Source of the DNA: Cytophagales bacterium
Lineage (GTDB): Bacteria; Bacteroidota; Bacteroidia; Cytophagales; Spirosomataceae
Assembly (NCBI GenBank): GCA_013298025.1
Contig: JAAFJE010000006.1
Coordinates: forward strand, 178,863-242,862
Direction: 5' to 3'
Length of the DNA: 64,000 nucleotides
Made by a program: the position numbers and the translations under genes. The notes below the pieces were generated by a model that saw only the letters and a list, made by a program, of their open reading frames with translations, did not search any database and was not told the origin of the DNA. Every line of letters begins with the position of its first letter. Positions within the stretch are counted from its first letter, which is position 1. Positions 52,619 through 61,745 of this stretch are shown here, one piece after another.

Positions 52619-52863
52619 AAGTGATGCCTCTCAGGATTAAAAGGTTGCTGTTCCATATCATTGATTCCTTTTATGATAACTCTTATCCAGGGATTATCCA
52701 TGTTCGCATCAATAAATTCATTATACCCTTCATTTTGTACATACAAGTGAACAGCTTCGTGTAAGTGTCTAACAGGGTCGCCTGAACCAACGTAGATGAG
52801 AATTCCAATTTTTACTTTGTTGTCGCCAGTAAGAGCTTCTTGATAAATTATGTCTTTCATCAT
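52615..52863 (-). CDS. Small protein coupled to the putative nuclease
   Basis: An 82-residue protein starting MMKDIIYQEALTGDNK. It has VKIGILIYVGSGDPVRHLHEAVHLYV, which contains an HEAVH (HExxH-like) sequence at residues 35-39. This may be chance because the protein is too short for a usual metallopeptidase. No signal peptide. Its stop overlaps the start of the next gene (ATGA). Function is unknown. Confidence 0.6.
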   Translation of the reverse strand: MMKDIIYQEALTGDNKVKIGILIYVGSGDPVRHLHEAVHLYVQNEGYNEFIDANMDNPWIRVIIKGINDMEQQPFNPERHHL

Positions 52864-53037
52864 TGTCAGGTTATTAGTTGATGTAAAATATTATTTTAAG
52901 TTAACACGGTTGCCCAAAATTTGCATCTAACTCCTCTTACCTATTAAGTAATCGTATAAATTTAATTTTTGATTAAAAAGTATAAGTTTTTGAAAATCAA
53001 AATACTAATTCACTAATTCACAATTCTTCATTGTTGC

Positions 53038-55329
53038 TTACACATATTCTACAGCAGTTTCGGTTTCAAATAATTTGGCATCTTTGATGTCGTCCCAAGT
53101 AACGTGGAAGAAGGTTTTATGAATATTGAAAGCTTCTTTTCCATGCGATTCGGGCGACTCACAACGCTTATATGAACCGTCTTGTTGCATTTCGTAGGCA
53201 TTTACATTATCCATTAAATTCCATTTAAGAATATGGATAGCCTGTTGCTTCACCTTCGTACCTACAATCTCAAAAAGCGATTCGATGCGTCGGTCGAAAC
53301 TGCGTACCATCACATCGGCAGAACCGCCATATACTTTCGGATTGCCATTGTTATGGAAATAATAAATACGGGTATGTTCTAAAAACTCACCAATAATAGA
53401 ACGCACCCGAATGTTGTCGGATAAACCCTTGCGTTGCGGACGAATACAGCAAATGCCTCGCACAATCAGGTTGATAGGCACGCCTGCTTGCGACGCTTTG
53501 TAGAGTTCGTCAATGGTGATTTTATCTTGCAAAGAGTTGATTTTGATACAAATACCGCTCGGCAAGCCTGCCACGGCATTTTTGGCTTCCTGCCGAATCA
53601 TTTCTACCAACTTATTACGCATTTCTCTAGGGGCTGTAATGAGGTGCTTGTAATGATGTGGCTGCGAATGCCCTGTAATTACGTTGAAAAACTCCGAAAT
53701 ATCACGTGTCAATACTTCGTCGGTGGTCAATAGCCCGATGTCGGTATAAAGCTTGGCGGTGTCTTCGTTGTAATTGCCCGACGACAAATGGGCGTAGCTC
53801 ATCACTCGGTTGCCTTCGTTGCGAATCACTTGCAGCAATTTGGTATGGGTTTTTAGCCCAGGAATACCATAAATCACGAAGCAACCAGCATTTTGCAAAC
53901 GCAATGCTTCTCTGATATTGTTTTCTTCGTCGAAACGAGCTTTTACCTCAAACAACACCGAAACGTGTTTGCCATTTTCGGCGGCGTGGAGCAAGGCTTC
54001 GGCAATACGAGAGTTTTTAGAAATACGATACAGCGTTATCTTAATAGCCAATACTTGTGGGTCTTCTGCGGCCTGTTCGAGGAGTTGCAGCACTAGCTCA
54101 AAGTTGTTGTAAGGATGATGCAACAAGATGTCGCCTTTTTTCATGGTTTCAAAAATATCATCCTGTTTGAGGCTAATCAAACCCATCGGAGGCACTGGTG
54201 CTGGCGATGGCTCAAGTCTCGATTTGAAATCTGGATGCTTGATAATTTGCCAGAAAGCTGTGAAATCGAGCAAGTTACGACTTTTGAATACGCTGTCTTT
54301 TTCTAGTTTCCAGCGTTTCATCATCATTTCGAGCATCCATTCCGAGCAGTTGTCTTCAATCTCAACCCTTGTCACACGACCCAAACGACGGTCTTTGATT
54401 TTTTTCTTAATTTCGTCGATAAAATCAGTTTCCGAATCTTCATGCTCTACCACATCGAAGTCGCCATTACGGGTAATTCTAAACAAAGCCGTCGATTCGA
54501 TTTCCACATTTTTATACAATTTCCAAATCTCATGACGGATGATTTCTTCGATAGGAAAGAAAATCACTTCGTCTTCTCTATCGAATACAAAAAAGCGTTT
54601 GAGGTTTTGAGGAATTTGTACAAAACTAATTTTTTGGTTTTCGCCTTTGCGGTCGCTTGTAATAAAATCGGCGTGGTCACGGGCCACTCTGGTGACAACC
54701 CCGAAAATCAAGGTTTTGGCCAATAAGCTCGGAAAAGTATGCGTTTGGTCAAATACCATAGGCGTAAGCATAGGGTAAATGGTGCGGTTGAAGTAATCGG
54801 TGACAAGCTCCAATTCTTCGGCATACAAATCGCCAATTTTTACAATCCTAAAGCCATTTTCGGCAAATAGCGGCTCTACTTCTTCGGCATACAGGCGTTG
54901 CTTTTCTTGCTCAAATGCCTGACTAGCAGCCATAAGTGTTTTTTTGAAAGGAATTTCTCGCAAGCCCGAATAGTCCCAACGTTCTTTACCAAAGTCGATG
55001 TAATTGTACAACGAACCAATCCGAATGGTAAAGAACTCATCTAAATTAGAAGCCGTGATAGCCAAAAATTTCAGACGGTCGAAAATATTGCGGTGGGTAT
55101 CACGTGCTTGGTCTAATACCCGTTCATCAAATTTGAGCCAGCTTAAATCCCTGCTGATATAGTCAGATTTTTCGATAACGTCGTAAGAACGATTGATAAC
55201 TTTTTCAAGACGACGCTTTTCTTCTGGCGTTTGTTTCGCATTCATAAAATTTCCTAAAAATGAAAATAGATTCTCGACCAGAGAACCCATTTCACTGCGT
55301 TTTCGATATTTTCTTTTAAGCCCTTGCAT
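53038..55329 (-). CDS. ppk1: Polyphosphate kinase 1
   Basis: A 735- to 763-residue enzyme that reversibly transfers phosphate from ATP to polyphosphate. The N-terminal domain has YISRDLSWLKFDERVLDQA. The catalytic region contains VLAIKITLYRISKNS, FEVKARFDEENN and the autophosphorylated-histidine motif YAHLSSGNYNEDTAKLYTDIG (His codon at 53788-53790). IYYFHNNGNPKVYGGSADVMVRS follows. The start at 55329 or a shorter ATG at 55245 (MNAKQTPEEKRRLE) is possible. A second polyP-type gene (VTC) lies about 9 kb upstream. Confidence 0.96.
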   Translation of the reverse strand: MQGLKRKYRKRSEMGSLVENLFSFLGNFMNAKQTPEEKRRLEKVINRSYDVIEKSDYISRDLSWLKFDERVLDQARDTHRNIFDRLKFLAITASNLDEFFTIRIGSLYNYIDFGKERWDYSGLREIPFKKTLMAASQAFEQEKQRLYAEEVEPLFAENGFRIVKIGDLYAEELELVTDYFNRTIYPMLTPMVFDQTHTFPSLLAKTLIFGVVTRVARDHADFITSDRKGENQKISFVQIPQNLKRFFVFDREDEVIFFPIEEIIRHEIWKLYKNVEIESTALFRITRNGDFDVVEHEDSETDFIDEIKKKIKDRRLGRVTRVEIEDNCSEWMLEMMMKRWKLEKDSVFKSRNLLDFTAFWQIIKHPDFKSRLEPSPAPVPPMGLISLKQDDIFETMKKGDILLHHPYNNFELVLQLLEQAAEDPQVLAIKITLYRISKNSRIAEALLHAAENGKHVSVLFEVKARFDEENNIREALRLQNAGCFVIYGIPGLKTHTKLLQVIRNEGNRVMSYAHLSSGNYNEDTAKLYTDIGLLTTDEVLTRDISEFFNVITGHSQPHHYKHLITAPREMRNKLVEMIRQEAKNAVAGLPSGICIKINSLQDKITIDELYKASQAGVPINLIVRGICCIRPQRKGLSDNIRVRSIIGEFLEHTRIYYFHNNGNPKVYGGSADVMVRSFDRRIESLFEIVGTKVKQQAIHILKWNLMDNVNAYEMQQDGSYKRCESPESHGKEAFNIHKTFFHVTWDDIKDAKLFETETAVEYV

Positions 55330-55380
55330 ACATTCCAGAGATTACAATCCTGCTAAACTCTAACGAAAACTAGCCGATGT

Positions 55381-55602
55381 TTAGTCTTCTTGTGTCCCTC
55401 CTTTGATAGCTTCGTAGTCAGATTTCAAACGCCCCATTTCTTTCACCAGAAAGGTCTGGAGTTGTTCGTTGAACAAAGCTTGTTCTGCTGCTGGAAGAGA
55501 AGCGTACAGGTTTTTTAATTCTTGGTTAATCGCCGCTCTTTCTTCGGCAGAGGCAGCATTCATCGAACGAATGTGATAGCTTTTGAAATTAAAGTCAGAC
55601 AT
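55381..55602 (-). CDS. Small soluble protein upstream of ppk1
   Basis: A 73-residue helical protein (MSDFNFKSYHIRSMNAASAEERAAINQELKNLY). It has no recognised family. The ATG at 55600-55602 avoids a hydrophobic stretch in a longer frame. It lies 51 bp upstream of the ppk1 start and is probably on the same transcript. Confidence 0.55.
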   Translation of the reverse strand: MSDFNFKSYHIRSMNAASAEERAAINQELKNLYASLPAAEQALFNEQLQTFLVKEMGRLKSDYEAIKGGTQED

Positions 55603-55778
55603 GACTACACTGATAACAAAATTAAGGTTTACAAAAAGAATAATGATTAACAAACTGTTAAATTAACAGATACAGACGCTTTTAAAAAATTTATTCTTGA
55701 AAACTTGAACGGCTTGCCCCAAAAATTTGCTAATGCAACATCGTTTGGTACAATAACCTAGCAAAAAACTACCGCAAG

Positions 55779-55952
55779 CTAGTGCGTTGTATCGGGCAAT
55801 ACCTGTGTGCTATCGCCTCCCCAAGCCCTTACCATTTGCTTTTTTTTGTTCCAAGGAGCAGTGGTATTACGTGCCATATCAATGGCCAAAATCACCACTA
55901 CGGTTGTGAAAATGACAAATATCCAGCGTAATATTTTTTGGTTTTTGTTCAT
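55779..55952 (-). CDS. Small single-helix membrane protein
   Basis: A 57-residue protein with one membrane helix (WIFVIFTTVVVILAIDMA) and a soluble C-terminal tail. The start at 55952 fits a short basic N terminus (MNKNQKIL). It lies between the histidine phosphatase gene and the 73-residue gene, all on the minus strand. Function is unknown. Confidence 0.5.
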   Translation of the reverse strand: MNKNQKILRWIFVIFTTVVVILAIDMARNTTAPWNKKKQMVRAWGGDSTQVLPDTTH

Positions 55953-56014
55953 AGATTCGTGAAGTTTTATTTCAGCTTTAAACCCTGTTTTTGGCAAGTA
56001 CTCCAAGATATTTT

Positions 56015-56503
56015 CTACAAATGTACTGGCGTTTTGTACAAAAAGTATTCGCCCGAACGCTTAGAAATCTCCGCCCAGCTCGAAAGGTCGAACCGAATGC
56101 CCACTACTCCGCAAGTGGGCATACCGCCCAAATCGTAGTTGCTAAGGTATTCGGCAAAGTAACTAATGGTAGGGTTATGGGCTACCAACATGGCTACTTC
56201 TACCTCGGCAGGAATCGCCGTAATGGCATTGAGATAGTACATCAAAGCACTTTCATACAAACTCGGCTCTATATGAATAATACCATTTTCGAGGCCCAAT
56301 TGTTCACAAAAAATGCGTGTGGTTTGTTGGGTCCTTTCGGCATTCGACGTAATGATGTAAGAAACGTGCTGTAATACATCGGCTAATTGCTTGCTCATAC
56401 GGGCAGCATCAAAAATACCCGTAGAGGTAAGCGGACGATAAATGTCGGGGCGAACATCGGCAGCCGCTTCGGCGTGGCGAACTAAAAATAAGGTTTTACT
56501 CAT
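56015..56503 (-). CDS. Histidine phosphatase family protein (SixA-like)
   Basis: A 162-residue phosphatase with the RHG-type active site LFLVRHAEAAAD and the second histidine in LVAHNPTI. The length and lack of extra domains fit the SixA group, which removes phosphate from phosphohistidine in E. coli. The target here is unknown; its place near ppk1, which uses a phosphohistidine intermediate, is suggestive but unproven. Confidence 0.88.
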   Translation of the reverse strand: MSKTLFLVRHAEAAADVRPDIYRPLTSTGIFDAARMSKQLADVLQHVSYIITSNAERTQQTTRIFCEQLGLENGIIHIEPSLYESALMYYLNAITAIPAEVEVAMLVAHNPTISYFAEYLSNYDLGGMPTCGVVGIRFDLSSWAEISKRSGEYFLYKTPVHL

Positions 56504-56550
56504 CTATTTTTACTAAAATTATTGATTCGATTGATATACTTATAGTTATT

Positions 56551-56590
56551 TAGTGAATTAGTGAATTAGTGAATTAGTGAATTAGTGAAT
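56551..56590. repeat. 8-bp tandem repeat TAGTGAAT x5
   Basis: Five exact copies of TAGTGAAT lie between the SixA-like and dnaG genes. Related words (CACTAATTC, TTCACTAA) occur near 31740-31770, 35186-35330 and 53004-53028. Function is unknown. Confidence 0.85.
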
Positions 56591-56652
56591 TAGTTTATTT
56601 ATAGTCAATTAGTTATGTCTTTGATTGGCTAAGTATAATTTCACATCACTAC

Positions 56653-58680
56653 TTAACGGGCTACGACTGTTCCTAATTCTTTGGCAATTTGCTTTTCTAG
56701 GTTTTTGGCTTCCATCAAAGCCAGCAAAATTTGGGTTTGCTCATCGGCATTTTTACTGCTACTCAACTGCGTCATCAAGGTTTTGATATGCTCGTCGTTG
56801 AAAGCTTTTTTCAAACGTAAAATATTGGTATAAGCCATTTGGTGCAATTTTTCGGTTTCGGTTGGCACGATGATTTCGTGTTTTGATAACCACAACTCTG
56901 AAACGCTGTATTTTTCTGCTACCAAATGAATGGCTTCTTGTTGAATTTCAGGAATAGGATGGTTGATAAAATAGTGTGTATCGACCACAACACCTTCTAA
57001 GAATTTTTGCCGACAAATGGTTAAAATTTCCTGATACACAGGCGTTTTAAAATTCATCTCATTGATTTCGCTCAAAATATATTGCATCAACGATACCCCC
57101 GGTGCAGCGTGTGGGTCGGCATCTTTTGCCCCATGATTCACCAACAAACGGACACATTCTAATTCGTGCAGAGCCGTACCAATGGGCGGTGCCGGCGGTG
57201 GCGTTACAGGTGCTTGGGGCGTAGTGATGTACGCTTCTGTAGGTAGGTCATCTTCCGAAAAACTCGGTAAATCTTCTACGGACAAACTTACGCCCGCAGG
57301 CAAATCTTGCTGCAATTGCGTAGCCGTGGGCAAAGGTTGGCGTTTGGCTTCTTTGTCTTTTTGTTTGAGGTTTTCGAGTGTAATTTTATTACTTTCGGCA
57401 ATCAGTACATTTTCGTCTATTTGCATCAAACTGGCTGTTTTCTTGAAAAACACCGAACGTTTGATGCCATCTGGAATTTTACTAATGCTCTCAACCATAT
57501 CTTTGATAAGTGCCGCTCGCTTGAATGGGTCGTTGCCCGCTTCTTGCAAAGATAAAGTGGCTTTGAACGTGATAAAATCGGAAGCGTTTTGTTCAATATA
57601 AGTAATAAAAGCCTCTGTACCAATGCTTCGCACATAACTATCGGGGTCTTCGCCTTGCGGAAACACCACCAGTTTTACGTTGAGTCCTTCCTCCAAAATC
57701 ATGTCCATTCCACGCAAAGACGCTTTGATACCTGCGGGGTCGCCATCGTATAGCACTGTAATATTTTGGGTAAAACGGGCAATCAGGCGAATCTGCTCTA
57801 AGGTGAGCGAAGTCCCCGAAGAAGCCACCACGTTTTCGATGCCTGCTTGGTGCAAAGAAATGACATCGGTGTAGCCTTCTACCAAATAGCATACATCTTT
57901 GTTTCGGATGGCATTTTTGGCTTGAAAGATACCATACAAAATGGCGGATTTATGATAAACTTCGGTTTCGGGCGAATTGAGGTATTTAGGCTGATTTTTG
58001 TCGTTTTTCAAAATTCTTGCCCCAAAAGCAATGGTTTTGCCCGATACATTATGAATCGGAAAAATGACCCTGTTTCTAAATCGGTCGAACTGCTTTTGTT
58101 CTTCGGGCTTGCGAATGGTTAGCCCTGCTTTTTCTAAAATATCAATATTATAACCTTGCTGTAGAGCAGTTTTGGTAAAAGCGTCCCAATTGTCGAGGCT
58201 GTAGCCCAACTCAAAAGCCTTGATAGTTTTATCCGAAAAACCTCTTTCTTTAAAATACGGATAGCCAATTGATTGCCCTTCGTCGTGATTGAGTAAGGTA
58301 TTTTGGTAGTAGTTTTTGGCATAATTGAGGGCAATGTACAAACTTTCACGGGTGTTTTGGGCTTGCAATTGCTCGTCGGTAAGGGGCGATTCGTTGATGG
58401 CGATGCCGTATTTTTTAGCCAAATGCCTGAGTGCTTCGCCGTAGCCAAGTCCCTCGATGTCCATGATAAATCGCACCGAATCGCCGGCTTTGCCACAACC
58501 AAAACATTTATAAATACCTTTGGCTGGCGAAACGGAAAAAGAAGGCGATTTTTCACCATGAAAAGGACAGCAAGCCCAAAGGTTTGCTCCTTTTTTCTTC
58601 AATGATACATAATCGCCAATCACCTCGGCGATTTGAGCCGATTGTTTGATTCGCTCTATGGTTTCTGTGTCGATTCTCAT
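56653..58680 (-). CDS. dnaG: DNA primase
   Basis: A 675-residue primase that makes RNA primers for replication. The N-terminal zinc ribbon has CPFH and CFGC (about residues 39-63). RNA-polymerase and TOPRIM motifs follow: VEGYTDVISLHQAG, TVLYDGDPAGIKASLRG. The C-terminal region is an extended helicase-interaction domain with a Pro-rich linker (PQAPVTPPPAPPIG). The ATG at 58678-58680 (MRIDTETIERIKQSAQIAEVIGDYV) is the natural start; a longer frame adds nine residues. Confidence 0.95.
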   Translation of the reverse strand: MRIDTETIERIKQSAQIAEVIGDYVSLKKKGANLWACCPFHGEKSPSFSVSPAKGIYKCFGCGKAGDSVRFIMDIEGLGYGEALRHLAKKYGIAINESPLTDEQLQAQNTRESLYIALNYAKNYYQNTLLNHDEGQSIGYPYFKERGFSDKTIKAFELGYSLDNWDAFTKTALQQGYNIDILEKAGLTIRKPEEQKQFDRFRNRVIFPIHNVSGKTIAFGARILKNDKNQPKYLNSPETEVYHKSAILYGIFQAKNAIRNKDVCYLVEGYTDVISLHQAGIENVVASSGTSLTLEQIRLIARFTQNITVLYDGDPAGIKASLRGMDMILEEGLNVKLVVFPQGEDPDSYVRSIGTEAFITYIEQNASDFITFKATLSLQEAGNDPFKRAALIKDMVESISKIPDGIKRSVFFKKTASLMQIDENVLIAESNKITLENLKQKDKEAKRQPLPTATQLQQDLPAGVSLSVEDLPSFSEDDLPTEAYITTPQAPVTPPPAPPIGTALHELECVRLLVNHGAKDADPHAAPGVSLMQYILSEINEMNFKTPVYQEILTICRQKFLEGVVVDTHYFINHPIPEIQQEAIHLVAEKYSVSELWLSKHEIIVPTETEKLHQMAYTNILRLKKAFNDEHIKTLMTQLSSSKNADEQTQILLALMEAKNLEKQIAKELGTVVAR

Positions 58681-59097
58681 GATATTGGCACTGCTTACGG
58701 CTTGCAAAAGTAAGGTATTTGGAAGAAAGTGGATAGATAAATTTACGGAATTGTAGGATGATTAACCATAACAAAAGGGATTTAATCGTAAATGATAACG
58801 AGATTTTACTTATTTCTCCATCGCTGTACTCAATAATTGTGTAAATTTACTTCATGATTTCGCCTTGTGAAGAGTTTTTTTATCCGAAAAGTGTTGCATT
58901 GTGTATTTTTAATAAAAATTATAATTTGTTGATTTTTAACACCTTGTGTTATCTGTAGGTAAAAACTACTCTTACACAATGATTCAATAGTATTTTACAG
59001 CAAAATTAATGCGTTATTTTTGTGCAAAATATTGTTTTTCAATATTTTAAACCTACAATAAATTTTGCCATTTCAGTAATTATATGCCTAAAGTACA
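58681..59097. other. 417-bp AT-rich divergent promoter region
   Basis: It separates dnaG from the haloperoxidase-like gene. A possible -7 box TATTTTTG (59014-59021) lies about 75 bp before the latter's ATG, with no clear TTG box. I see no RNA element or repeat. Confidence 0.35.
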
Positions 59098-60522
59098 ATG
59101 ATGAATAAAACCAATGCCCATAATTGCAGCTCTTGGCAACGCTTGTTGCGTTGGCAGGCTTTCTTTGTTTTGTTATATTTTACGATTGCCTGTAAAGTAT
59201 CACCACCTGTAGTAACCCAACCACCTGTTGTTGCATCCAAGCGCATCAATCCTGCCGAAAAATATAGCTTTCAAATTGCTTCTCGTTGGGCCGAACTACA
59301 AATGCAAATGACGCAAATGACTTTTGGCTATGCCCCACCTGTGGCAGCCAGAGCTTTCGGATTGGCAGGACTCACCATGTACGAATCAATTGTACCCGGT
59401 ATGCTCGACCACCGTTCCTTGGCAAGTCAAATCAACCAACTGGGGACATTACCGCAAGCCGATAGCACCCAAGAGTACAACTGGGCCTTGAGCTTGAATG
59501 CTGGTCAAGCGTATATGATGCGAGCCTTGTTTACAGACCCTTATTTGACAGAGCATAAGACCAATCTACGCATGATAGATTCGTTGGAAGCCCGACAAGC
59601 CATTGTGTATCGAGATTATGTAAGCGACGAGGTAAAACAGCGCTCAGAAGCTTTTGGGAAAGCCATTGCCCAAGCCATTTTTGAATGGTCGAAAACCGAT
59701 GGCGGACACGAAGGTTACAAAAGGAATTATCCCAACGATTACGAAAGACCCACTTTTGCAGGAGCTTGGCAACCCACCGAAAACGGCTATCAGATTCCGA
59801 TGTTGCCTACATGGGGAAACAATCGCCCTTTTGTAGCAGCCAATGTAAAGGTGCTGATACCACCACCTATTCCGTTTTCGACGGGCAAGGTATCGCAGTA
59901 TTATGCCCAATATTTAGAAGTTTATACTAAAAATCTTAATCTTACGCAGCAAGAAATGGAAATTGCTGTTTGGTGGGCCGATAACCCTGGCGAGAGTTTT
60001 ACCCCTCCGGGGCATTCATACAATATTGCCAACATGGCAGCCATGCTCACCAAGGCAACACTAGGCAAAGCTGCCGAAGGTTTTGCACGTACAGGCATTG
60101 CCGTGGCTGATGCGTTTATTTGTTGTTGGAAAAGCAAATATACGTATTATAACGAACGCCCATACACCATGATTCGCCGAGCAATAGACCCTTTGTGGAA
60201 GCCTTTTTGGCCTGCGCCACCTTTTCCGGGGTATGCTTCGGGTCATGCCACCCAAGCAGGAGCAGCAGCCGAAGTACTGACGAACGTGTATGGTAATTTA
60301 AGATTTATTGATATGTCGCACGTAGGCAAACGCAACGATTTATACACAGGCACGGCTTTTAAAGCCCGCACCTTCAATAACTTTTTTGAATTTGCCGAAG
60401 AAGCTACCATGTCACGCTTTTATGGAGGGATTCATACCCGTCAAGACAACGAAGAAGGGCTAAAAGCTGGTAAGCTCATCGGTAAAAATGTGAATACCCT
60501 GAAGTTCCTCAAACCCCAGTAA
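59098..60522 (+). CDS. Vanadium-haloperoxidase-like PAP2 lipoprotein
   Basis: A 474-residue protein with a lipoprotein-like signal (LLYFTIACKVS) and a helical PAP2 fold. The vanadate/phosphate site is visible as PFPGYASGHATQAGAAAEV and FYGGIHTRQDNEEGLKAG; the expected first motif (around KSKYTYYNERPYTMIRRA) contributes K and R. The family includes haloperoxidases and acid phosphatases. The repeat array begins 20 bp after its stop. Confidence 0.85.
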   Translation: MMNKTNAHNCSSWQRLLRWQAFFVLLYFTIACKVSPPVVTQPPVVASKRINPAEKYSFQIASRWAELQMQMTQMTFGYAPPVAARAFGLAGLTMYESIVPGMLDHRSLASQINQLGTLPQADSTQEYNWALSLNAGQAYMMRALFTDPYLTEHKTNLRMIDSLEARQAIVYRDYVSDEVKQRSEAFGKAIAQAIFEWSKTDGGHEGYKRNYPNDYERPTFAGAWQPTENGYQIPMLPTWGNNRPFVAANVKVLIPPPIPFSTGKVSQYYAQYLEVYTKNLNLTQQEMEIAVWWADNPGESFTPPGHSYNIANMAAMLTKATLGKAAEGFARTGIAVADAFICCWKSKYTYYNERPYTMIRRAIDPLWKPFWPAPPFPGYASGHATQAGAAAEVLTNVYGNLRFIDMSHVGKRNDLYTGTAFKARTFNNFFEFAEEATMSRFYGGIHTRQDNEEGLKAGKLIGKNVNTLKFLKPQ

Positions 60523-61240
60523 ATAAATACCTCCCAACCCCAAGCCCTGCAAGGGCGACATCCATCAGCAATGGGCATCGCCCATGGAACGAAGACGAAA
60601 GCCCCCAAGCCCTGCAAGGGCGACATCCATCAGCAATGGGCATCGCCCATGGAACGAAGACGAAAGCCCCAAGCCCTGCAAGGGCGACATCCACCAGCAA
60701 TGGGCATCGCCCATTAACGAAGACGAAAGCCCAAAGCCCTGCAAGGGCGACATCCACCAACAATGGGCATCGCCCATGGAACGAAGACGAAAGCCCCCAA
60801 GCCCTGCAAGGGCGACATCCACCAACAATGGGCATCGCCCATTGAGAACGCATAACGTGAACCATCATCTATATCTCGCAACCACAAGCCACAGGGCTGT
60901 GGGATTATGCCCTTTCAGGGCTGAGTTGGGTGGTGGAGAAGCAGTGTGGGGTAGCACGAGGGGCACACGGCGATGCCATGTGTTGATAGATTATGCCCTT
61001 TCAGGGCTTGGGGATAGAGTATGGCAGTAGCACGAGGGGTACACGGCGATGCCATGTGTTGACAGATTATGCCCTTGCAGGGCTTGGGGATAGAGTATGG
61101 CAGTAGCACGAGGCACACGGCGATGCCATGTGTTGACAGATTATGCCCTTTCAGGGCGGGGTGGTAGATAGATAGTAGAGTATGGCATTAATTATTATAT
61201 GCTGATGGATTTTATTTTTTCAGGGCTTGGAGGATTGAAG
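60523..61240. repeat. Direct-repeat array with GCCCT...AGGGC hairpins, left of the transposase
   Basis: Five copies (60542-60865, period 63-65 bp) of a unit with AAGCCCTGCAAGGGCGACATC, then AATGGGCATCGCCCAT (itself a palindrome) and GGAACGAAGACGAAAGC. These are followed by about three copies of a 74-76 bp unit with GCGATGCCATGTGTTGA and ATTATGCCCTTTCAGGGCTT. Each hairpin pairs GCCCT with AGGGC. This is a non-coding region of about 770 bp up to the transposase; ORFs across it are repeat translations. The final units are degenerate from about 61190. Confidence 0.85.
60845..60904. repeat. Direct repeat, left copy (transposase-flanking)
   Basis: It starts GAACGCATAACGTGAACCAT and runs through CTCGCAACCACAAGCCACAG to GGGCTGTGGGA. 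It is nearly identical to 61862-61921 on the other side of the transposase gene. Confidence 0.75.
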
Positions 61241-61292
61241 TTTAGCATATATTTTTGGTGTATAGTTCTAACCTTAAAAGAATCATAATATT

Positions 61293-61745
61293 ATGGGACA
61301 ATCACTTGTAAAAAACTATGTACATATTGTATTTAGTACCAAATATCGTCAGCCACTTATACACCCACCCTACGAAAACGAGCTTCATCATTATTTAGGG
61401 GGTATTTGCAAAAAATTAGATTGTCAGCCCATCATTGTTGGGGGCTATACCGACCATATTCATATACTTTGTATGCTATCAAAAAAAATAGCCTTAATGA
61501 AATTGGTAGAAGAGCTTAAATCCCACGCTTCAAAATGGATGAAAACCAAAGATGAGTCGCTAAAAAATTTCTATTGGCAAAATGGATACGGAGCGTTTTC
61601 GGTGAATCCAAGTCAAATCGACATCGTTATACGATACATCCAAAACCAACATGAACATCATCGAAAAAAGACCTTTCAAGATGAATACAGAGCATTTCTA
61701 AAAAAGTATAAAGTTGAATTTGACGAACGATATGTTTGGGAATAG
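61293..61745 (+). CDS. IS200/IS605-type Y1 transposase (RAYT-like)
   Basis: A 150-residue HUH/Y1 single-strand DNA transposase. The HUH motif is GGYTDHIHILC (about residues 60-70) and the catalytic tyrosine lies in VIRYIQNQHEHH (about residue 120). The start VKNYVHIVFSTKYRQP and LKSHASKWMK are typical of the IS200-like group. It has no accessory TnpB gene and sits between palindrome-rich repeat arrays. That is how REP-associated tyrosine transposases are arranged. It appears intact. Confidence 0.9.
   Translation: MGQSLVKNYVHIVFSTKYRQPLIHPPYENELHHYLGGICKKLDCQPIIVGGYTDHIHILCMLSKKIALMKLVEELKSHASKWMKTKDESLKNFYWQNGYGAFSVNPSQIDIVIRYIQNQHEHHRKKTFQDEYRAFLKKYKVEFDERYVWE

Noticed and set aside
52615..52863. 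A zinc metallopeptidase based on HEAVH
   Set aside because: The protein has only 82 residues and no further ligand region, so the motif is not enough for this call.
60542..60865. Possible CRISPR array
   Set aside because: The whole 63-65 bp unit is repeated, including the part that would be a spacer, and no cas genes are present.
60509..61118. Several ORFs with repeated CRAWG or KPCKG sequences
   Set aside because: They are frames through direct repeats with palindromes; the period is close to a multiple of three for some units, which keeps frames open by chance.
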